Source of the DNA: Owenia fusiformis
Taxonomy: Eukaryota; Annelida; Polychaeta; Sabellida; Oweniidae
DNA length: 64,000 bases
Direction of reading: 5' to 3'
NCBI GenBank assembly: GCA_903813345.2
Contig: CAIIXF020000008.1
Span: 877,341-941,340, forward strand
Part shown: positions 56,293-64,000 of the stretch, in pieces
Layout of the letters: every line of letters begins with the position of its first letter
How positions within the stretch are numbered: the stretch's first letter is position 1
Made by a program: the position numbers and the translations under genes
Notes under the pieces: model-generated
What the model was told of the DNA's origin: nothing
Database searches by the model: none
The model's input: only the letters and a program-made list of their open reading frames with translations

Positions 56293-58857
56293 TACGGAAA
56301 GCTATAGGGGACATGCGCATAATTCAAAATCGAATGGAGTTTTAACATGGGAGTGATATCACACACCGCGGCCCAGTCAGATAGATTTCATCGCGCACTG
56401 AATGAATTACAGGGGCCGCGTTGTGCAAAGTTAATTAAAATAAAGTGCGCAGAAATTCCGGCATTCAGTGCGCGATGAAAAAATGATTATCTGTGAATAA
56501 ATAACGAATAAAAATTCGTGGCACCACGAATTTGATTTTTTTCGAAAGACTGCGGAGTGAACCAGCGAAATGACAATTTTGGATAATATTGATGGCTCTA
56601 ACGAGGAGAACTTTGAAATTTCCCGATTCTACCGCGCAGCACATCCAGGACCATGATGCGCACTTTTATCAGATTCGATTCTAATATGGTTTCAAAGATA
56701 ATGTTCATTAAAAGAGGGCGTATGCATACAGATTACACATGGCGTTATGTTGAAGTGACCCTTGCAAAGGGTTCCATTGAAAATATATTATTTTGGGCCA
56801 TTTCATATCTTTTAATTGATATTGTATAAAATATTTTCAATGTTTGAAAATTATAATCTTATAAATAACATTTTATGTAATAAAACTGTAACGAAATGGT
56901 AAATACGGAATATGATGCAATACAATGCAGTGCAATATGATGTTATACAATGCAGTGCAATATGATGCAATACAATGTGGTGCAATATGATGTAATACAA
57001 TGCGGTGCAATATGATGCAATACAATGCAGAGCAATATGATGCAATACAATGCAGTGCAATATGATGCAATACAATGTAGTGTAATATGATGCAATACAA
57101 AGTAGTGTTATATGATGCAAAAAATGCAGTGCAATATGATACAATACAATGTAGTGCAATATAATACAATAAAATGCAGTGCAATACGATGCAATACAAT
57201 ACAGTGCAATATAATGCAATACAATGCAGTGCAATGCAATACAGTGCAAAACAATGCCGTGCAGTGCAATACAATGTAGTTCATTTCAATACAATGCAGT
57301 GCAATACAATGTGGTACAGTGCAATACAATGCAGTGCAATACATCGCAGTTCAATACAGTGCAATACAATGTAGTGCAATGCAGTGCAATAAAATACAAT
57401 ACAGTGCAATTCAATACAATGCAATACAACACAGTGCAATACAATACAATGCTGTGCAATACAATACATTACACTGCAATAAAATACAATGCAGTGTAAT
57501 AAAATGCAGTGTAAATCAAGACAATGCAATACAATACTGTGCAATACAAAGCAATGCAGTGTAATACAATACAGTGCAACACAATGTGGTACAGTGCAAT
57601 ACAATGCAGTGCAATACAATACATCGCAGTTCAATACAGTGCAATACAATGTAGTGCAATGCAGTGCAATAAAATACAATACAGTTACAATGTAGTTCAT
57701 TTCAATACAATGCAGTGCAATACAATGTGGTACAGTGCCTTACAATGCAGTGCAATACAATACATCGCAGTTCAATACAGTGCAGTGCAATACAATACAG
57801 TGCAATACAATACATCGCAGTTCAGTGCAGTGCAATACAATACAGTGCAATGAAATGCAATTCAATGCTATGAATGTACACCTTCTACAGTCAAATAAAC
57901 ACAGATAAAATTGTAATAGTATGTTAGTGTATGGAGTTTGAAGTGGGTGGGGGATACAATTACCAGTCTGCTGATTGATGACTTAATAACTTAGAAAAGA
58001 TCTCCTAGCTTTTAACAGGTGGCACTTATGTCTACCTTATGTTCTTGAACAATCTCGTCTAAGAATACAGACCCGTATCCTGGATTAACCTGGGGGAGTG
58101 GTTTTACCAAGGGGGAGATTTCGCCAAGAGGGGGGAGCTTTTTGACAGTTATGGCAAAAAATCATGCGAAAAGTGCTAAGAATGGTGAAAAACTGCATGA
58201 TTTTGAACGAATATTTGGCAAGGGGGAGGGGGGTGAGGCCCCCTGGCTACGGCCATGGAATACATATAGGAACTTTCCTTCTCCCAGAAGAAATGGTATA
58301 CAGGTATTACATCAATCATTCTGGTATTTTGTATACGAAGGTCTGTAGTTACTTTATTGAAAGATGGCAGTGTACACTGTGTACTACCATTTTGAGGTCA
58401 GTTTGACTTTATAATTCTGCGCACTATAATCTGTAATTCTCATAGATATCCTCTCTAGAGGCATCACTGTGATCCAAAATTACAATTTCGCAGGTCAAGT
58501 CTGCAGTCTTTCGAAAAAAGTTGAATTCATTGTGCTACCCTTTCTTGTTGGGCATTTATTAACAGAAAACTATAATTACATCGCGCCAGCATATACAAGC
58601 TTCAGCGCGATATTTTGAGTCTGTTAATAAATAAAGTGCGCAGAAATCGATCTTACTGGGCCGCGGTGTGCGATATCACTCATAAACAATTTTTAATTGC
58701 GCACTGAATGAATTACAGGGGCGCGTTGTGCAAAGTGAATTAAATAAATAAAGTGCGCAGAAATATATCTGACTGGGCCGCGGTGTGTGATATCACTCCC
58801 ATGTTAAAACTCCATTGAATTTTAAATTCTGCGGTATATCCCCTTTCGCTTTCCGTA
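56293..58857. mobile_element. TIR element with 6-bp duplication, copy 2
   Basis: Same element as copy 1 in the same orientation, 59 bp away. Ends tacggaaag/ctttccgta; flanks gtatct (56287-56292) and gtatct (58858-58863). Nearly identical to copy 1 outside the satellite, which is about 0.4 kb shorter here (56915-57870). Confidence 0.88.
56915..57870. repeat. pentamer satellite, copy 2
   Basis: Same words as the copy 1 satellite, about 0.95 kb. Order is similar at the left end and rearranged or deleted to the right. Confidence 0.95.
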
Positions 58858-59170
58858 GTATCTAGTATGATGGGTGTGTATATCTGTTCTCTCTTAAAAA
58901 TGTTTAAAATTACGAAATGAAATATCTGCAGATTCTGTAATAGTTTTCTGCACAAAAGTGAGCGTTTGAAATTTATTAATGTCACAAATATTTAATATTT
59001 TGAACTTTTTGAAGATTGGACTTGAATGAGCAATTCTTTCAGAATTTGTCATTATTCTTAGAAATTTCCTTTGCAAAATAAATAGTCTGTTTAAGTGTTG
59101 TTGAATTGTCCCATAAAATGTTTCCATAAATTATATATGAATATACTAAAGAATAATAGGTAGTCAACAA

Positions 59171-59251
59171 GGCGTGTATAACGCAATGCAACACCGCCGC
59201 GGGCAATTCAAAAACGCAACTTACAAGTCACTCATGCATTGTATTAACTTT
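59171..59251. repeat. dispersed repeat; uninterrupted (empty) copy of the 39.6 kb insertion site
   Basis: ggcgtgtataacgcaatgca through gcattgtattaac. Contains cgcaacttacaagtcactca without insertion, so it serves as the reference for the 5-bp duplication at 39611/44702. Confidence 0.85.
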
Positions 59252-59873
59252 ATTTCCAATACCTCCAAATTTTCTCAATTATTTTCCTCAATTACAATAA
59301 ATCGAAAATTGATGATAAATTTGATGAATTTTTGAAAATCGTCATTCCCATGTAATCCAATGGGAAATGGAGGGTTCGGGGCAAATCAGAAATCAGGATA
59401 TCTTTTCAGTAAAAGATTTAGCAAAAAATATTTTCATATAGAAAATTGAATTGTCTAACTTTTTTAACACTATGTGTTTAGTTTATTTGATGAATATTAA
59501 AGTTACAGCGCTTCAAAGTCATTTTTGAAAATAACTTTTCACCTCCTGTGTTATTTCAATGGGAGGGGAAACAATTTTGGAAAACAATTTTGACTTTAAA
59601 GCCCTATAACTTTGTTGAACCTGAAGAAACATATCAATTTTTTGTTAAATAAAGTTAGCAAATTCAATTGCCTGCCTAACTCGTATTTTTGCAAGGACTC
59701 GGATGGATCGATATTCTGTCATATGACTTGCGGCAAACCTACTATTTCCCATTGGTTAACATGGGAATGTCGATTTTCAAAAATTCATCAAATTCATCAT
59801 CAATTTTCGACCTATTGTAATTGAGAAAAAAATATTAGAAAATTTGGAGGTATTGGAATTAAAGTCAAATTAC
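59249..59873. mobile_element. 0.6 kb hairpin element
   Basis: Arms at 59253-59380 and 59740-59873 are near-perfect reverse complements (ccaatacctccaaattttct and gaaaattgatgat blocks). The loop is about 360 bp. Non-coding. Confidence 0.8.
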
Positions 59874-60300
59874 GTTTCCATCAATAGAATAAGTATTTTC
59901 ATCGCAGGTTAAGTAAATAAAAATTCAAAGGTAAAGAGGCTTTAACACGTAGTTCAATGGGGGAAAAAAGGTTGCCAAACTTATGGAGGGGAGTGTATCA
60001 TGGATGGCTGGCCAAGTACGTTTTTCTTGGTATATTTATGTACAGACTATGATCACTATTGAGTTTAATGGACCTAAATTCCTGTCACTGCTGTAGCAAG
60101 AATCCAAGTCCGTCAGGAAAATACGTTCGTAGTAATTTAATAATTTTTCATATATATTATAGCTTGGAATATATGTCCGACTAGGACAACGTATACGTCG
60201 TATACAACGTCCTACGAACCTACGTTCCTAGGAATTATTTTCCAAGGGGACTCCTGTTACAACGGCATCAAATTTTGGTGTAGAAAAAACACCGACATCT

Positions 60301-60659
60301 GTGCCGGTGTGAAAGAAATGATGGTCCCCCGGGGATTGTGGTCCCCTTTCTCAACGGCCCTTACTGGCCCTCATTGCGTATAAGATAATGAGGGAAAGAG
60401 TTGTATTTAGGTCACCATATAAATCAATGGAGAGTAGGACCATAATTTGATAGGACCTCCTATCCGTTTACACCGGAACGGTGCCGGTGTAAAAGGGTAG
60501 GCGGTCCTATTAAATTATGGTCCTACTCTCCGTTGATTTATATGGTGACCTAAATACAACTCCTTCCCTCATTATCTTATACGCAATCAGGGCCAGTAAG
60601 GGCCGTTAAGAAAGAGGACCATAATCCCTGGGGGACCATCATTTCTTTCACACCGGAAC
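60301..60659. mobile_element. near-perfect 0.36 kb palindrome
   Basis: Symmetry centre at about 60480 (gtttacaccgg aacggtg ccggtgtaaaa). Arms of about 176 bp pair almost throughout, including gtcaccatataaatcaa and taagataatgaggga. Ends are gtgccggtgtgaaag and ctttcacaccgg. The transcript would fold into one long hairpin. Related gccgg/ggcgcc blocks extend to about 60700. Confidence 0.88.
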
Positions 60660-60700
60660 AGCGCCGAATTTTTTCGATGCCGAAACGGCGCCGGATTATA

Positions 60701-62749
60701 TTGGCTGTGTACTTACAGCCATCATTGTCACAAGGTTTTGCACACAGGTCAGTCGCATTGCTCTTAATCCATCATTTTACAGTCCTCATCATTGTCACAT
60801 CATTTAGCAGCATGGACTGGAAATTTTTAAAGGTATTCTATCTTTATTAAATAAATCCATCATCTCATCTGCAATAGCCTGTCTACTAACAACCTCATAT
60901 TTTCTCGCATAGTTTGTTTGGAGGGAGGGGGCTGTCCAAAATGTGTGCGTTAAAAGGGTTAGTTCGGCATGTTTTTAGCAAACTGGTCCCATTTGGTCAC
61001 AAATAAGCCATATTCATGTTGTGTGGCTCTGTGTATGCAATGACATCTTACTGGAGCACTGGCGGACGTGGTCATTGTGATAGAGATAATGTGTTCAACT
61101 GTCCTGCCAGGTTTGAAGGATTATCCAGGACATTTACTGTGATAACATCCATTGAACTACTCTTTTGATCATTTTGATCTTTTTAGTTAATAATTATAAA
61201 CAATATTTTTGAGAGCTTTGTATTTCGTTTCAGTAGATGTAGAAGTGCAGTTATTAATTCAATTTATAGTTTATACATGAAATGCTATTTAAATAAAGAG
61301 GCGTATCATCATGATCTTAGAATATGACATTTGGATAGATAAGTCCATCGACATGATAGAATCGAACAATAACCCCCCTCCCATTCTAGCGACCAAAGAG
61401 ACACAATTATATTTATACCAAGGGATACGGTGAAGCCATGATGTATTTAATGCTTTGTATATCACAAGTGCATCGTTCCAATGTTCCTTCCTCAAACTAA
61501 GACCGAAGAAAACAAAACAAAACTGCAGATTTCAACTACAGACGGGCATTGGTTGAATATATACAAGAAGGATGGTGAACAGGACGACCAATTTAAAAAA
61601 ATATATTGATGAAATAAAAAAGAATAAAAATAAAATTCTAATAAAAATGACTAGAATCTAAATAAAAATGACATGATTGGTTGTAATTTCAAGAATGCAT
61701 TATTTGAAATACTCAGTAAACTGGAAAACACGAAAAACCAAAAAATAAAATTTTTATCATTAACATTTTTGCCATTAGATAAATAATGTTGTAGTTGTAT
61801 TGTCAATAAGGATCTTGAAGTGTGATGTTAGTGGTACTGTAGGTCCTGTTTTCAAAATGGATGGGTCTGATCTTTGTCTTCAATCTTTTAGTATACATCG
61901 GCATGATGCGCTGCAGATTTTACGATGGTTTCTACATCTTTTCATGATACACTGTATTTCAGCTGAGAATTCCCCTTTTCTGGCTGTCATTGATGTTGAA
62001 CCACTGATTGTCACTGGAGATACTCCTTGGACTTGTCCAATCATGGTCTTCTTGTTAAGACTGAAATGTAATTGATGGTCGCACAATTCAATCTTAACTC
62101 CTGATCTCGACCTCTCATTTTATCATTTTAAAGTTTCCGTGTGTATTTTAATTCAAGTCTGTGAGTGATTTAACAATGTTTATGCAACATAATGTAACAA
62201 ATTTTCAACTTTTCAAAATTTTATTTTTTAATTTTTGGAGTCCAGTACCGTTTTTTAGCACTTCAGACAGTTTAGACAGTAGGAAAGTGTTTCCCAGTCA
62301 CAGTTAACAGCTTATATACTTACATATTAGGTATAGAACACTTTAGGTGTACTGGGAATCGTGTAAACTACTATTTTTTGGGAGATTTATTTTGTTTTCG
62401 TTTGTGTACATTTTCTCTCCTATTAGAGAGCTCTGTTGACCTACATTCAATTACTCGTTTTTCCTTGCAATTTCACCAATAGAGCCAATGATGATTGGTT
62501 TTTGTTATATTTCTTTCGTTTATATCTTAATCTAGCTAGTTAATTACAAGATATGTGTTCGCTTTATGTTAAACAACGGAGTTCGTGACTGCTAGGTGAA
62601 GCCAATTATTTTGCAAAAGTTATGTCATCATTGAATCATAGTTATTTATTCTGCACTAGTGTTGTCCTGCCTGGGATTCCAGTGACTGGCCAGGTATTGC
62701 ATCAGCCCATTAATCACTTGTTAGGTTCGTGTGTAAAACCTGTCTGGGG
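60701..62749. other. gene-free stretch
   Basis: Mostly AT-rich. Short open frames occur (for example 61800-62075) but show no recognisable domain, splice partner or codon bias. No repeat structure seen. Confidence 0.4.
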
Positions 62750-62757
62750 TATAAATA
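62750..62757 (+). promoter_or_regulatory. candidate TATA box upstream of a tandem array
   Basis: TATAAATA after gtctgggg in a locally GC-richer stretch. A start would fall near 62780, and a tandem array begins about 75 bases later, so the array could be transcribed. Could be part of an LTR or an unlinked gene promoter. Confidence 0.4.
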
Positions 62758-62857
62758 CAGAGCACGGATCGCTCCTAGGAGACACGTAGGCAACTTTCGA
62801 TTGGAACACATCCTCCGTGCCAGTGTTTCATTTGAGGATTGATGAGAAACTAAGATT

Positions 62858-64000
62858 TGCTGGACCGCGGAACTTTGTCATTTCCAGACATAATTTAGAA
62901 TATTCCAGCCTGTTTGAAGAAATACTGCTGGACCGAGAAACTTTGTCATTTTCAGACATAGTTTAGATAACTCCAGCCTGATTGAAGAAATACTGCTGGA
63001 CCGAGCAACTTTGTCATTTCCAGGCATAGTTTAGAATATTCCAGCCGGTTTGAAGAAATACTGCTGAACTGAGAAACTTGTCATTTCCAGGCAAAGTTTT
63101 TAGAATATTTCAGCCCGATTGAAGAATTCCTGCTGGACTGAGGAACTTTGTCACTTCCAGACATAGTTTAGATAATTCCAGCCTGTTTGATGAAATACTG
63201 CTGAACTGAGAAACTTTGTCATTCCCAGGCAAAGTTTTAGAATATTTCAGCCCGATTGAAGGAATTACTGCTGGATCGAGAAACTTTGTCATTACCAGAC
63301 TTAGTTTGCATTATTCCAGCCTGATTGAGAATGAATGTCCGAAACTTTTGTATTTTCAGGTGTTATAAATCATGTTTTTCTATTGTTAACTTGAGAAACT
63401 TTGCCATTTTTGAGATCGAGAAACTTACATTATTCTTTTGATAATTTAGTTAACTTAAGAAACTTAGCCATTTTTAGATCAATTATTTTTCATTAATTTG
63501 TTGACGGAAGAAATACTGCTGGACTGGGGAACTTTGCCATTTCCAGACAAAGTTCATAAAATTCCAGCCTGATTGAGGAACTTTGCTGCTGGACTGGGGA
63601 ACTTTGCCATTTCCAGACAAAGTTCATAAAATTCCAGCCTGATTGAGGAACTTTGCTGCTGGACTGAGGAACTTTGCCATTTCCAGACAAAGTTCATAAA
63701 ATTCCAGCCTGATTGAGGAACTTTGCTGCTGGACTGAGGAACTTTGCCATTTCCAGACAAAGTTCATAATATTCCAGCCTGATTGAGGAACTTTGCTGGA
63801 TTGAGAAACTCTGTCAATTTCCGACATAGTTTATACAATATTCCAGCCTGACGGAAGAAATACTGCTGGACTGAGGAACTTTGCCATTTCCAGACAAAGT
63901 TCATAATATTCCAGCCTGATTGAGGAACTTTGCTGCTGGACTGAGGAACTTTGCCATTTCCAGACAAAGTTCATAATATTCCAGCCTGATTGAGGAATTT
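62858..64000. repeat. 66-70 bp tandem array reaching the window edge
   Basis: Units contain tgctggactgaggaacttt, gccatttccagacaaagtt and attccagcctgattga. Left block 62858-63330 has about seven diverged units; then a degenerate gap to about 63505; right block 63505-64000 has about seven more uniform units of about 70 bp and continues past the window. Some consecutive units are identical, so expansion is recent. Confidence 0.92.

Larger units (their letters stand above)
53147..59168 (-). pseudogene. LINE ORF2 C-terminal fragment split by two transposon insertions
   Basis: The minus-strand pieces 59168..58858, 56292..56234 and 53247..53147 form one LINE C-terminus once the two TIR elements and one copy of each 6-bp duplication are removed. 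The first piece has YYSLVYSYIIYGN, NRLFILQRKFLRIMTNS, FKKFKILNICDINKF. The middle has TGRKSIAIRG. The last has YNSLAIYFKKATYVKKF and a stop at 53147-53149. The frame in the first piece is already shifted near 59110. This dead LINE served as the target for both insertions and proves their boundaries. Confidence 0.75.

Noticed and set aside
53823-57853. Many overlapping ORFs of 60-190 codons on both strands (Cys/Ile/Leu/His- or Gln/Asn-rich)
   Set aside because: Artefacts of the 5-bp satellite, which lacks stop codons in most frames.
61800-62086. Overlapping ORFs on both strands
   Set aside because: No domain, splice sites or homologous pattern; length is expected by chance.

Overview
The window is animal nuclear DNA. 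It has many small spliced exons with GT-AG introns, AT-rich intergenic DNA, non-LTR retrotransposons, many inverted-repeat DNA elements and long minisatellites. Gene content (a nesprin-type calponin-homology domain, heparan-sulfotransferase-like sequence, a seven-helix receptor, a hydantoinase/DUF917 fusion, a secreted SnoaL-like protein) suggests a marine invertebrate such as a lophotrochozoan or non-vertebrate deuterostome. I cannot place it more finely. Exon models were built by hand from splice sites, phase and reading frame; no searches were run.

Layout. 0.6-1.0 kb: two exons of a nesprin-like actin-binding domain, cut by a 500-base gap. 1.5-7.1 kb: a LINE 3' end and a nearly full-length LINE with a broken ORF2. 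7.1-13.4 kb: repeats, a complete four-exon gene for a secreted SnoaL/NTF2-like protein (10103-11963), and a sulfotransferase pseudogene. 13.6-24.2 kb, minus strand: an alpha/beta-hydrolase-fold gene, 3' end not found, with a 5.6 kb foldback element in one intron and duplicated splice-site segments in another. 24.35-35.26 kb, plus strand: a 16-exon hydantoinase A/DUF917 gene, head to head with the hydrolase gene (170 bp between start codons). Its exon 1 carries a LINE fragment at the splice donor, and its fifth exon is duplicated in a way that fits mutually exclusive splicing. 35.8-37.2 kb, minus: an intact two-exon seven-helix receptor gene.

38.7-60.7 kb is mostly mobile DNA. A 5.1 kb element with CACGGTG ends and a 5-bp target duplication (Transib/RAG-like termini) contains a nested foldback element. 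A 7.2 kb pogo-type transposon appears intact, with a four-exon transposase (DDD residues present) and a two-exon HIRAN-domain gene. Two copies of a TIR element with 6-bp duplications sit 59 bp apart inside one LINE fragment and contain kilobase-long pentamer satellites. Several hairpin elements follow. 62.7-64.0 kb holds a TATA motif and a 66-70 bp tandem array that runs off the window.

Theme: at least eight separate long-inverted-repeat elements occur, several with tandem-repeat cores, and they have repeatedly altered host gene structure. The strongest candidates for undescribed biology are the pogo-HIRAN transposon, the CACGGTG/5-bp element, the duplicated fifth exon of the hydantoinase gene, and the amplified splice-acceptor array in the hydrolase intron.
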